The notes beneath the pieces were generated by a model that saw only the letters and a list, made by a program, of their open reading frames with translations, was not told the origin of the DNA and ran no database searches. A stretch of 64,000 nt of DNA from Branchiostoma floridae. Lineage: Eukaryota; Chordata; Leptocardii; Amphioxiformes; Branchiostomatidae. How positions within the stretch are numbered: the first letter of the stretch is position 1; each line of letters opens with the position of its first letter. Shown one piece after another: positions 44,401-58,300 of this stretch. The position numbers were made by a program, and so were the translations under genes. Where the stretch lies: the NCBI RefSeq assembly GCF_000003815.2, contig NC_049980.1, positions 26,634,508 through 26,698,507 of the forward strand, given 5' to 3'.

Positions 44401-45189
44401 ATACCAACTACAGTCAAACCTGTCTATGGTGGCCACTCAAGGGACCGGACAAATGTGGCCACTATAGACAGGTGGCCTCTGTATAGAGGTGGCAACTTGT
44501 AGATAAAATACCCAAGGGACCGACAAAAAGTGGCCACTATGGACAGGTGGCCCCTCTGTAGAGGTGGCCCCTAATACAGGTTTAACTGTATTATGAAGTG
44601 AGAATTAAAGCAGCACTTTGGTAAGCTTAGGTTAGTCACTAAGTGCATGCTGCCTCTGTGTCCACATTGTATTGCCCTTGTTGCAATTTGAATAAATAGA
44701 TAAATAAATAAATAAACTATAATAATCTAAATTGTTAAATGTATCAAGCAGGCAGGTCCTGACCACCGTGTCTGTGTCCCTAGCTGCATTTCAATGGATA
44801 ATAGATAATTTAGTTTTAGCATATGCAACATTTTTAAACATTCAATAGTAATTATTTCACATTTTAAATGTCCCAATGAGTATGAGTCAATGAAATGTGG
44901 ATAGGGACTCCAAGTTGGCAGTGGAAAGTATCTGAAAAAGCCCTTACATATGCTAGTGTCATCTTCCCAAAAGCTATTTGATTAGGACCACATTTCCCAC
45001 AACTTTTTTTTTTTTATTGTCTGATGGTAGCTCGCATGTGTTTGATGTTGACTGTCTTTCTTGCAGGGAGTCTCACAAGTCAAGACAATGGATACACCCT
45101 TCAGAAAGAATGCAGCATTTAGTACACCAATTGAAGAATACAAGGATCAACCTAAACCATATGAACAGGAACAGTATCCGGATATGTAG
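41428..45189 (+). CDS. SPAG8: SPAG8-like ciliary/axonemal protein, complete
   Basis: Six exons: 41428-41514, 42889-42942, 43176-43308, 43676-43836, 44230-44292, 45067-45189, giving 206 residues with matching phases. The start ATG sits in CACCATGG, a strong context. Recognisable blocks: LLENWVEE, VQHLDEYVP, HKGLLTTNLE, GKREQLLTQALYQKVSEDVH, a Pro run (PPPPP), KDFWDDNF, REQPMTFWSQH, DTPFRKNAAFSTPI and PYEQEQYPDM. I match this from memory to the C-terminal region of SPAG8. The low-complexity N-terminus of mammalian SPAG8 is absent. Mammalian SPAG8 lies inside doublet microtubules of motile cilia (family knowledge). There is no signal peptide or membrane span. Assignment to another microtubule-inner-protein family is the main alternative. 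Confidence 0.8.
44411..44588. mobile_element. 178-bp Tc1/mariner-type MITE with TA duplication
   Basis: It begins CAGTCAAACCTGT and ends ACAGGTTTAACTG, 12 of 13 bases complementary, and is flanked by TA on both sides. Inside is an internal duplication containing GTGGCCACTAT and GACAGGTGGCC. It lies in the last SPAG8-like intron. Confidence 0.8.
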
Positions 45190-46301
45190 ATATATTAAGT
45201 TGTCGACTAGAGAGAGAATTTGTGATAATGTACAGATGTGATGCTGTCAGCTAGTCTTTTGTAGGGAATTCTATATACAATCATTTTTTTTTAAATGCTG
45301 TATCAAGCACTTTTGTAAATATGTTGCGTATTACAACAGTTGTACACTACATTGTGTACATAAAAGACACCAAGATATTTAGAATTGATATGATTTTTTA
45401 AAGTTTTGGTTTCAATCTCCATTCAACCATCCAGCCATTCATTAATCTATTCCTTCCTCCATCCTTCAATTTATTCCTCCATCAACACAAATGTTCATCC
45501 GTCCATTCATTCATTCAAGAAGACAGAGACAACTTTTATTTAAATGTACTTTGCTGCTACATTGTAGCAATAATTCTTGAGGATACAGTGACATTTGCAT
45601 GGACCATAAGAAATGCCTAAATATTTGTACAGAAGCTACTACATATTACATTCATCAGGTCAATAATGTGTCACATTTGGTATAATCAGTCTGTTGTTGG
45701 CAGTGAATATGAGTGTACGACTCATAACTATCTCTTATCACTATTTACTTATTATGTAGACACATGTTGTGTACACTTTAACATTTTGTAATGGAACAAT
45801 TGAAGAAAAATTGTCACAGGTGGTCCCACATTGAATAAAATGACAGCACATGGAATTCTTGCCATTTGTAAACATGTCTTTTTTGTATCTATTAAGTCCA
45901 AGAAGTGCATGGATCTTATGCATGGATGCCCTTTAGCTTTCAGCCTCATTTTAATAGAAAAGCCCTTGAAAGTATTTTTGGCCATTTGAATTTAGTTACA
46001 AAGAAATAAAGCTTTGTTGGAAAACACTAACATTGTGTGTTGCATGAATATGTAACCCTATACAGAAGAAAGCTCACCAGGTTGGCAAGGAACCTAGCTA
46101 TACTTGGTGCATGACGGAACATTCAGTATGTTGAGCTTTAGCAAGATAAGTGTTATCAACCACCTCTTAGATATGCAGGACATTCTCAGAAAACCTTGAT
46201 TGCATCCAGAATACCCAGCAAAAATTCTGAGATTTGACATTACAGTCAGTGAGAATCACCGAGGAAAGGAAAGGGGGTAGACAAAGACGCGTCCCTCTCC
46301 A
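45190..46301. other. Convergent 3' UTR region of SPAG8-like and MAM genes
   Basis: The two genes converge here, 1.1 kb apart. A plus-strand AATAAA is at 46005-46010 and a minus-strand AATAAA is at 45535-45540, so the 3' UTRs could overlap. A degenerate (YCAT)n simple repeat runs from about 45417 to 45520. No exon seen. Confidence 0.5.
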
Positions 46302-49300
46302 TTAGATAACACTATCGAAGTTGTTGTGTGCTGGCGGTGTGACGGGGCTGTCCTGTTCCTGTAGAGTCACGTACTTCCCAAACTCGGGGGCTGACACGTC
46401 TGGTAGGTTACACTTCCCCCGGTAGGAGGGGCCCTGCAGGACAGTGATGTCGGCATCAACAATTAGATACAATCAAATCAATGGCAATCAGAGATGGCAG
46501 ACTTCGAGCAACGCTGAATTTGACCTAATCATCTATGTTGTGATTGTGAACCTATAAACTTGAGACACCATGTAAACCTATGCAACATTGATAATCACAT
46601 CAATATGAATAACATAACGTTAATTTATCTTCGAGTATACCACCACAGGCCTCACTCCTTAGTAGTGTTTTCGTACATTTAATTTCATCTCAAAACTTCC
46701 AATAACGGTGCCATAGACAGGGATGTCCCTAACTCTAATTGTTTCAAATTTCCTAGAAAGTTTCACCTTTGTCCTCTTGGCACTTCCGTTCACGTCGCTC
46801 TGCTCCAACGTGCGCGTCCCCTGCAGTAGGTCTTTCAATTCGCCAGGTGGCCTGTACGTCAGTTCAATGTCTCCTCGTTCACAGTACTTTAGGAGTTGAC
46901 GTTGAATTCGTCTGGAACAACAGTTGTTTTACCGGTCAACGCATACTAAGCACAAAAGCAAAATTTTGTGCATTTGAGATCTTCAAATTGATACAAAACG
47001 TTTGCTATGAACTATTAACGTAACAATGTATATACGCATAGAATGAATAAGAAAAAAGATGAATTCCTTGATTCTTATATTCCTCCTTATCAAAAATAAG
47101 GCACAAATGCAATTCTACTGTTCAATATTGTGTTATGTTCTCTCTTGATCCTCATAACTGCTGCAAATTTCCTATTTTAATCTGTCGAATGAATCACATG
47201 ACCTGTCCTTGGTGCTGAACGCCATCATGTGATGAATCGTGCACTACGGAGAGCACTCGATATGGCAATCCTGTGCCTCTACTCGTTGACGAACATGGCG
47301 TCACTTGTAATAATACTAATACTCACAATCTCTTGTAGGAAATGACCGCCAGGATGATGACCACGACCAGCAGAACGATGACCGGAATAAGGATGGCGAC
47401 GGTGATTCCTGTCTGCATCGTCCATCTACTACCTACAATTAATCATTATCGTAGGTTTAGCATGTTCAAATATGTACCCACAGACTCCACACTAAATCAA
47501 AATTAAAGCTTTCAATCTCACAGGCACTTTTCAGTAGATGTCATAAAAATATCAATGTTATACCAGTATCGTTTTCAGATAATTTACGTCTAAAGCTGTC
47601 CTCGTATAGTGCGTTTCCGTATCAAGAAGCTTGCAGCTGCTTACCTACGCCATCTTGGTGTCCGTAACTTGCGTTTCAAATGTATCGTAGCTCAAGCATA
47701 CACGGTGTTTTCTAATTCTAGTTTTCATATATTTTATTCAAAGTGTCTTCTGTGAATTATACATACTAAATAGAGGCTTTGGAGCATCAGAAGATCTTCA
47801 GATGTTCGAAAACGAGCTATTAAAGGTTTACTGAAATAGCTGCGGCCGGCAGCTTCAATGATGGTGTCCTTATGAATGACATCATGTGAACCACTCTATA
47901 CTATATGTTTACAAAAGATCAAAGAAATGTCGAGGATGTTTTTCTGACTTTGAACATGTATGTTTGATGTCAATTTGAGCTTTAGCTGACCGTGTCTGTG
48001 TCCTGTTGATCCGTCACAAGGACAGGGATGCCGGGACCCTTTAGCATCCGGCAGGCCTTGCGGCTTCCGGTCTGTATTGGCCGGGGACCTTGTCGGAAAA
48101 CTGACGGTTTCCGGTTGTGGTCTTCCCGGAGGTCTGAATGTGAAGTCTGCCAAGAATATATGAAGAAGGTAATGTACATGAGGTTTGCAAAGAAAACGAC
48201 TGAACGATAAGAACAAATGGGGCATCCTTGTAAAGATTTTAGCTTTCAAACGATATATATGATAAAAACAAAAGTGTAGCTTTTCAAGGATCATTAAGGC
48301 GACAGCGTTTCACATCACAGTTTCAGACATTAGACAACTCAACCTACCCGGAGGAATGCCATCCCTGGGTGCTTCAGCCGTAGAGTATTTCTCGCGGGGT
48401 TCTGTTTTCGTTGTCCTCTGCATCGGTGTCGTCGGCTTGGGGTCCGGGACAGGAACTGAATAACAACTCGTATTTTAGTGGCTTTTTTTTGCTCTCAATT
48501 TCAGAACTCAGAACTTTAAGATTCTAAGTAAACAATCCAAACTACAATACCACCATGTTATCCGGTGCAAGAATTCAGGGCTGAGATTTGTAAAGCACTC
48601 ACTGTTTCATGCGCCTAAAATTAAAATTGACGCAAACATAGAGATAGATCTGTCATTGAATGAATGGGTATACTGAGAGCACACGTGACTTAAAAAACCG
48701 TACCCTTTGATGGACAGCGTCCTGCTCGGAACGTGACGTCATCCAGCCCGATCCGTGCTTGGCTGCTCTGCGACTTGTGACCTTCAAATTTGATCTAATG
48801 CCAAGAATATATAAGATAACATCAGGAATATGGGCACAGAAAGGTCGGCAATTCTTACGGAAATGTATGGGGTTTTTTTCTTACCTACACAGCCTAGCCA
48901 TGGATTTTCTCTGTCGACCTTTCCAAGAGTGCCTAAGTCTACATACGAGTTTACGGAATACATACGAGTTTTACGGAATTCATACGATCCACTGCTATGA
49001 AACAACTGGATTTTACAAAAACGTGTAGCCTTTCCGATATGGATCGGCCAAGTGTCTGTTTGATATATGAATATGATACAGTTACATACCTGAAATTTTG
49101 AAGTTGGCCAGATGTCCACCCTGACCGGCGTCCATTGCGCCCCGACTTTGCCCTTGTTGTTCCACAGTTTCCTGACGGCACCCCCCTCCCCAATCGTCTG
49201 GTACACAGTCAGTCCGCTTGATCCGTCAGCCTGGTAGAATCAATAGAAAACAAACGAGAAGCCGTTAAAAAGGTTCTATCTGCATTTCATGGTGACCTCC

Positions 49301-52300
49301 TACACAAGGCCTCATCTTCCCCTTAAAATCAAAAGTTTTATCAACAAAAGGATTGTGTAGTCCTTGCCGAAAACGTTTCAAGTTTGAATCTTGAAATGCG
49401 CAATTCGTTTCATGTGATGTTAGTGTCTGTTCTCAATATCACAACTAACGCCAAATAAGAAACAAATGATGTAAAAGAGACCTACTAACGCAGTATCAGT
49501 AATTTCTAAGGTATGCAAACGTCAGATACCAGTAGTGTTGAAGACATTCTTGAGAAGAATTGATAACAATTCTGGAAAATAGTTTAAGCTTTTTGACGCA
49601 ATGATGTAATTTGTTCCTTAAGCTAGTGACATACCTGTACATAAGCGAAGAACTCCAGGCAGTAGATGCCCTCTGCCGTCATCCAGGGTGTGAGGAGCCA
49701 GGCTAAGTTACTGCGGGTGTCCCCCGGACTGCCCCCGCTGGCGGCTACCTGTACCATCATGAAGCTTCCTACAGTATACACGTACGGCCAGTTACAACAC
49801 AGTCATTACACATGTACCATCATGAAGCTTCCTACAGCACACACACACACGGTCAGTCACAACACAGTCATTACACATGTACCATCATGAAGCTTCCTAC
49901 AGCACACACACACGGTCAGTCACAACACAGTCATTACACATGTACCATCATGAAGCTTCCTACAGCACACACACACACGGCCAGTCACAACACAGTCATT
50001 ACACATGTACTATCATGAAGCTTCCTACAGTATACACATACGGTCAGTCACAACACAGTCATTACACATGTACTATCATGAAGCTTCCTACAGTATACAC
50101 GTAGGATTAATAACAACACAGTCATTACACATGTTAGGCAGTTGTCATGTGTCAAAATGTCAAGTGATGAACGTGTACTTCTGACACGAACACGCAGGAG
50201 AACAAGACTGGAAAATACCGACAAACAGTCAGTTAACCATGTCAGTAGGGCTTGTCTTTTACTACGAAACGTCATGTAACGTTACAGATATGTATGAACG
50301 CAATAAAAATAATAATTAAAAAATCCCTTTGTATCTGAGAGTTTGTGGAATTGAGCTACTTAACATGAACGAGCATGAAAAAAAAACTCCATTCATCCCG
50401 GCGTCGGTAGTTATCCTGTATCAGACAAGTTTCACACCTTTTAACTTAAAGCCTCAGTTATAGCTGCTGGCCCGGGCGCTCCTACAAACTACCTCTTATC
50501 TCCGAGCCTAAAAGGTACGTGTTACTCAAAACTCTTGATCATCACATGTTTCTTAGATATGAGATACCATATACCATATATACCGTTGCAGCGCAATAAA
50601 AATCCACTAGGCCCATAATCGAACTTGTTCTTTGTCGACACCTACACCTACATGTATCAAATATCACACCACACCATCAACATGCGCGCTGTTAAACCAC
50701 GGACAGACCTATGTAACCTACTCAATGTAATAACAACTCACCTTCTCCAGAAGTGTGGTCCTTCAGACTGTCCGTGCTGGCCCACTGCACCCAGGCTAGC
50801 TGGGATCTGGTAGATGCAGCAGTGTACCCACACAGACTGTCGTCAAAACTACACGTCAGGCTGGACGGTGAGACGGGCGCGCGTGTCGTCTGTGCAGGCG
50901 GGGTGCTTATTGTCGTAGAGACCGGTACCAGTGTTGTCGTCATCGCTGATTCTGTTGCCAGAGTGGGCTCCACTGGAATCATTGATTTTGTTTTATGAAA
51001 AAAAATCGCCGGGAATGTGCTATTTAATCATGATGTGTAACGTTTGATACAAGATCTTACCATCATTTTTTCTCAATTCAAACGGTGACGGCAAATCATC
51101 TAATCCGCCATACACTAAATCGGGCGTCTTCAATCTGTAGTTAAGTGGCCATGGCGTCGTAGAAGCGACCGAGTCATCCCTTTTAAGGGATCACTCCTTT
51201 GCTTCTACGGCGTTAGTATGACTCCTCTACGAAATAATGCACACTTTTTCCAGAAGTGTATTGAAACAACGACTCGTGCCGTACATTCGAAATGTCTCAA
51301 TCTTTACGTTCGTAGCTGCAGTTTAAAGATCCTTCTGGTAGTGAAGCAAATGGTGCCCATGTAAGACCCAGTATTACAAAAAAAGCGCAATATGTCAAAC
51401 ATGGCGTCTGTGTTATTGTGTACAATTGCTAACAACTTGTTTGCCTTGTTGTGTTGGGCTGTTTCTGTAATCATCTTACCAGTAACAAAATGAGAGAGGA
51501 AACGGAACTGAGCATCACTCGAAACCTACCAATAGCACACGGACCGTCTTCAAAACTGACGTCATCCAACGCGATGTCTCCCCTGGCTTTCCTACCCCGG
51601 ACTGCCTCAAATACAACCTGTGGGTGGTAAGAAATGTAGGAAAGTGATAAATATTGCATACAAAAAAATCCATGACAAAAAGTAACAATACTCCTTTTTC
51701 ATTATTTACAAATCAATTGCAAACCCCATCGCCAATACCGTATACACCATTGTCGTAGTTTATGCGAATAAATGAAAATTTAAGTACCTTAACGAATGAT
51801 ATGAACGAGTTGAAGTAGACTGTTTGTGTTTCCACAATACTTCTACATTCTACACATTGAAGTAGCACTGCTTTTGCCATCTTACCCTAAGCCAACCCAC
51901 CCCAACCTAAAATCATGTTAGAGAGCGAAGTTTACAAGACCTGGAAAGTATGGTTGGCCTGTATGTTGACCCTCCCCTGGTGCCAGCTGGGGCCTTTGTT
52001 CCCCGCCTGACTCCACACGGGTGCGCCGACGTCGTTCTGAGACAAGCGCAGGTAAATGTTAAACTCCCCCATGAACTGTCCGAACATGTGATACCAGAAC
52101 ACCAGGCATTTAGGCAGTGGGGAAGGGCGGAGGTTGGGGGTCATGATGCGGGCGTGGTGACCTTCCTGTTTACGGGATGCTTCCATGTAGAGGTACTTTC
52201 CTGGGGGAAGGGATGGTAAAATAGAGTCAAGGGCACGTGCTGTATAATCTAATCTTTAAGTTCATCTGTGTTAGTAGGAGACATTCTGGAAAAGTTTAAC

Positions 52301-55300
52301 TCTAATTTCCAACACGAATGAACAATCCACTGCTAATGTGGCGTCACAGAATTGGTTAAGTCTAATTTTCGTGTTGGAAATTACATTTATTGATGAATTT
52401 TTCCAGAATTAATTTATGATCAATTCGCAGCTCAGGATCCCCTATATCCGCCACTATGTAAACCAGTCAGCATAGCCTCCAATACCACGGTAACAGACAT
52501 TTCTCAGTCTACAAATAATTTTTCCATGTTAGCACATATGAAATCAGCAGAATTAAGATGTCCTAATTCTCTTGACTTGGAGGTGTTGGCCTTCAGCCTT
52601 CTACGGGCCTGGTCGTTGGAAGGGATGACAGAAACGTAATTTAAATCAGAGTAAGTTAATAAGGACATGGAAAAGACGGCAATCAACGGCAAATTCGCGA
52701 TTTGACAGCTTCACGCAACATCCATATCCCAATTTTTTAGGATACATATTTCGCGCTGAAACACACCTTTGCCTGATGTGTGGTCCCCCCGTGGTCCCGT
52801 GGCGGTAGTCGGGGTCCTTCCCGCCTTCAGCCGCCAGTCGAACACGTCATCCTTATCCTGCACGTAGTCGCACAGCCCATTGTCGAAGTTGCAGTCAGCC
52901 TTCTCAGGCAACGCTTCTTCGTTGTCGATTACTAGCCCTAATGTAATATTCCGTAAATAACCTCAGCAAGTTGGTGAATCAAAGGAATATATAAGGTTTC
53001 TTGTAACACAACCTCGAGAACATTGACCTACACTCAGCTACCTTCATCAGGGTCTGAACTGACTACACCCTCCCCGCCCACTTGTATCTTTGATACAGAG
53101 TGTGTACTGTGTATTATACTCTGGATATGTACTCGTATCTGTGGCTGTCTTCGGCCGGGTAAATGTTTTTACGAGGCTGTGTTATAAGAACCCTGTATTC
53201 CTGAAGGAACATATAAGTGTTTGACGGGTCATCGCTTATACAACCCACCATACAGAGAAACATACTTCTTTCATGTGAACAGTCAGGCTGAACGCTTTAT
53301 GCAAGCAAAAAGAAAAGAACAGCAATACGACAGTTGTAAGATAACGTCGCACGAGAACAGCACTAGGGCGACAGTTGATGTCCTTCCTGCTGCCTAACCT
53401 CACACTCAATGGGTAGCCAAACGGCCACATCAGAGTGCCAAAATGCGACTGAACCTCACCGTCAGTTACACATGGGCCGTCCGAGAAAGTGATGTCGTCC
53501 AGCGCTATGTCTCCCCTGATCCCGCTTCCACGGGCACCTTCAAATACAACCTGCGGATACGGTGTGAAATTATCTATAGAAAAACAGGACTGTAACAGCG
53601 GAGCAATGATTCTTAGAGACATCCATATACAATAGGAGAAAAACTTGTCGGAGGGGATAGAAACGCATCACTCTCTTGGAACTGCGTTTACAAAGTTCTA
53701 AGAGTCAAGAGTTTGGAGAGTTGGGCTCTGGTCGTATGTTGTTTACAGTCAAACAAATAATATAGGATGAAATAACGTGACATTTCATAGAAATGATAAA
53801 TGCCAATGCTGACTACGGCGAATGTCACGTAACGTTTTTTATCATATTTCATGTTTTTGCTGATCAGTCATCAGACCACAACAAATTTCCTGCTATCCAA
53901 CATACTATGTATGGTGAAAGGACGAACACTTGTTTGATCCCATCTCACCCACCTGATAGTCCATATCTGACTCCACAGTGACCTGACCACGTAACCACTT
54001 GATGCCACGATCACCAGTTGCTGTCCAAATAGGCTCATGCAGATTAACTAATCCAGTCGGCAGCTTGTACACGTTCAGTGCGCCTGCGTGGATGTGACGT
54101 AAGAAATATCGGCCAATCAGAACCCTGTGAGCGCTAGACATGTCTGCTTAAGAAGGGAAGATAGTATGAGATTTGGGTGGAGCGGAGTATGGACAGGCAT
54201 TCGGACAGAGGCGAGGGTGCAGGTGGTCACAAAACACACAAACACAGAGAAAAGGGTGGTGTTAGGACCAGAAAGAACACAGAAATTAAAAACACAATTG
54301 TTATTGACAAACAAATCACAGGAAAACTCAACACTCCAAATTTCGGAAATACAAAATGATTAAGGAGACAGGTTTGATTGAGTGTTCACAAAGAATGGTT
54401 TTCGTTTGCGGGATCAATGGGTAACGTATTCATCAGCTCATTGACATCTATTTTTGGCGAAACTTCCTGAGTGGAGGCCTTTTTGGCTTCTCGGTCTGTT
54501 TTTTTTTTTTCAATTTGTTTTGCTGCCTCCTCAGTTGTGCCCTGTGGCACATTTGAAAGGTAGCATGTGTACTTGTTGTTTGAAACAAGATTTTGGAAGT
54601 ATACGGAAAGGGGCGTGCCGGCCGGGCTTCAAATCCTTCCACTTCTAGGGATCCACTCGTTCCCACTTTAAGAGATGAAGCTGTGTATTTTTCAATCTTC
54701 ATATATCAGGGCGAAGATGTCGCACTCACCTATGTGCGAGCCGAACAGGTGATAGTAGAACTCCAGGCACCTGGCTCCCACCTGTTGCATCATGGGACTG
54801 ATGAGTCGCGCCTTGTCCCCCTCCGTACGCGGACTGGACGCCTCAATGTACATGTACTTCCCTGTGTGTGTGCCGGATCAAAAACAACGTCTTTTCTCTT
54901 TAGTTAACGATGTAATGAATGTAATGAGGTACATAGAACAGGCGATCTGAACTCTACAATGCCGCAGCAAGAATTCTCAATTGCTAATAGCCTGATAGCC
55001 GAATGTTGTGTATGATTATGCAGAACAATAACAGGAAAGGGAGGCGTATTTGACAAAACCTGCATTATATCTAAAAACACAGTTCACGCCCTTCCTCATC
55101 CCCGCATTATACACATGGCTACATTGTGACGGAACTGACGTCACGGATTTGACGACAGTAGCATCAATGATGTGACGTCATGCATAGATAATAAGCTATG
55201 GTTCAGTATCAAAGTTGAAACCTGAGCCGGTGGTGTGGTCACCGTTGGGTCCCGTCATCCCGGTCCCCGTCCTGCCCGACCACTGCCGCCAGTCAAACTC

Positions 55301-58300
55301 ATCTGTGTTGTCCTGCGTGTACCCGCACAAGCCTCGGTCAAAGTCGCAGTCACCGGCCTTAGACTGGCTGTACACACCTGGAGGCAATAAACGGCGGTGT
55401 TATCACCTTGTGATAACGTTAAATATAACGTTAATGTTAATCTTTTTTAATTAACGTACGCATTTATCGGGGTAACCAGGAAATCAGAAGTTACCTCTAA
55501 AAAGAGACTACAAAGTTGTTTCTAAGACTAAAAGATTATGTAAGCACTGGGAGAACTAATGGTAACGGACTAACGGTAACTATCCGAGTGCCAGATTATT
55601 TGTTTCCGATCACATGGCCATATGGGACATCCGTGAATAGTTTATCAGGTAGCAGGGCTAAGCATAACGTTCAGATCAGGCTACACTACGCGAAATAGGG
55701 TAAAGTTGGTCACTGTACACTTAGTGTAACTACATTTTATTAATTCTACTATAACATTGAGGTACCTTTTGCCGAGACTGTCTTTTTAAACCAGCAAAAC
55801 GTGTTCAAAAAGACCCTCTTCATAAACTTAGTTTGTCGTCAGTAGACACGGGCTAGAATTGTCTCTTAGAACTTCATGCCTATATCGGGTGAACCTGACT
55901 GGTAATCTTGTCACGAAGCCTTGGCAGCAACCCACGATCCATCAAACGGACATGCACAATTATACCGTAATGAACCATGCTCCACTCGATCGAGCAAGTA
56001 ATTTCATTACCTTCTTGTAGTGACACGGCGGATTTCCAGCAATTTAGCCATGGCATTTAAGGTGTGGCATGCAACTTTGGCGGAGTGAAGGTTGAGTCTG
56101 TGTGTGTTTTACCTTCGCCAAGAACATCATACTTTCAGTACCATGTGTGTGTGTACTGTCGTACTATGTGTGTGTGTTCGTGTGTGTGTGTGTGTGTGTG
56201 TTTGTTTGTTTGCTTGTTTGTTTATAGCTTGAGAAGCCGCAGATGGATCCGCATGATATTTGGCATGTGGGTAGGACATCTCACCGCTCCCACATATATT
56301 TCATACAGACCAGAAATAACACATGTGTCTACATGTTGTACTGGGAAGGCCCGCCATGGAAACGTGCACCAATGTTATGTCTTCACATTTGCGGTCTGGA
56401 AATATATTCTAATCTATCAGTTTTGTCAGGAACGTGATAACAAAAAGAAAAACAAGACATCATAACATAAAACTTTCACGTCAACATATTAAACTTATTT
56501 ATCATTAAATTGACATTTTATGGAAATTGAATGAGGTGAACAAATTCACCCAAGAAGCAAAATATTTATCTATTGCAACGTTGTATTTGGAAATATGATA
56601 ACCCGCTATTCCCTAGTATGAAAACAAACAGACATGCCAATTTAATGTCTTTGCACCGACAAAACATGCTTCAATCAATCATTGCATCTGTATAATGACG
56701 TAAGTTACTTCTGGTTGCCCAGTGTGTCCCCAGTTCTGGTCACTTTAATACTAGTACATGATTCAGTCTGTTTTCATGCTTGAGAAATGTTGCCTAGTGA
56801 TGTCAGTGACTGCCTGCGTGTTTAGTTGGTTAGCTAAGCGATTGACAGCAAATTGTTTCAGTTCAGTTTCAGTTTCAGTTTATTTATTTATCCAGGAAAA
56901 TACATCGCCTATTGGCGTTTTTCAATACCTCCTGGGGGGCCGGGAGACCCCAACATAAAATAACACAAAATCACAACAACTGAATCAAAATTGAAATCAA
57001 AGATCAAACTTAAATAACTAAACGTCAGGTGTCAACTATTTACAATACAAATAACTCAGGATAACTTAATATAATGATGGTAGTAATAATAACAATAATA
57101 ACACATTCAGGCAGTGGATCAACTTAAAATCAAAGTAACGAAAAGTGGAATTTGCATATCAATGTGTCGCTGGTCGGGCAGTGTTTGTTTCAAAGTCGAT
57201 TTGCAAATGAAAAATAACAGTCAGAAGAGAACATAAATGTCAGTCTTAGCATCAAAAAATAATACAGAAATCAAACAAAAGGATCCACTGTGATATGACA
57301 GGAACTAAAGTTAAAATATATACAATCAGAATCCTTTAGTCCTGGTCATACAATCGTTTAAACTGTGACAGTGTCCTCGCAGATCTTAATTGGGACGACA
57401 GGGAATTCCAGAGCACCGCCCCTGAGTATGAAAAAGCTTTCTTTCTATATTCAGATTTAGCTTTAGGCAGCAGGAGTCCACCTTGTGATCTAAGACGGGT
57501 ATTATGTGTGTGTATTTCTGAGAGTTGGGAGAACAATGCAGTAAGATGGGGAGGGGTCATGCCGTTAAGTGCCTTGAAAACGAGCGTTGCCTTACTTCTT
57601 TTATGTACATCAACTATTTGGACCCATCCAAGACTACGTAAGACGTTTGATGTAGAAGTATGGCGATCGTACCCCATGATCACGCGACCAGCTCTAGTTT
57701 GGAGTTTCTGTAGTTTATCCAGACTTCCTTTACCCCCTTGATCCCAGACAGTGCTGCAATACTGTATGTGTGGGAGAAATAGGGCTTTGTAAATTGTGAG
57801 CAGCGCCTCTCTATCCAGGTAGTGTTTAAGGTACTTCATTATTCCGATTATTTGAGCTAGCTTCTTGTTAAGATGATCACAGTGATCATGCCACTTTAAC
57901 ATGTTGTCAATAATGACTCCAAGATACTTGAATTTATCAACTTGGTCAAGAGTAGTGCCAGCTAAAGTAATATCTAATTCAGTGTTAATGTCGTTTGCTC
58001 TTGACGAACCCACTAACATCGTTTTACATTTCGTGGGGTTTAACGACAATTTGTTAGCCGCAAACCACTGGGAAAGTCTGGCTGAGTCCTTTGACGATAA
58101 GGTATACACGAACAACAACACGTACTTGGTCTCAAATGATAGATCACACATCGCTAATAGAACAGGAGTAGCTGGTTTGAAGAGATAGTTTACAATGGTT
58201 GTGGGGCGATTGGTGGTTTGACCTAACGAGGCCCCAGACCCCGTGCCCGACAATGTAGACAATGCACCCGTCTTTCCAACTATAACATCACAAGAATTCG

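Noticed and set aside
47991-48129. Alternative terminal exon giving a soluble receptor as the main model
   Set aside because: The acceptor at 48146 keeps the frame through the membrane and tail exons with perfect phase, so it is preferred; the inner acceptor is kept only as a possible isoform.
48784-49206. 140-codon minus-strand open frame
   Set aside because: It reads through exon 11 of the MAM gene into the following intron; only 49230-49090 is coding.
49666-50104. Open frames with repeated His/Thr-rich text
   Set aside because: These are readings of the 63-65 bp minisatellite on the wrong strand; the real exon is on the minus strand.
49750-50131. CRISPR-like array
   Set aside because: The whole unit is repeated with no unique spacers, in an animal intron.
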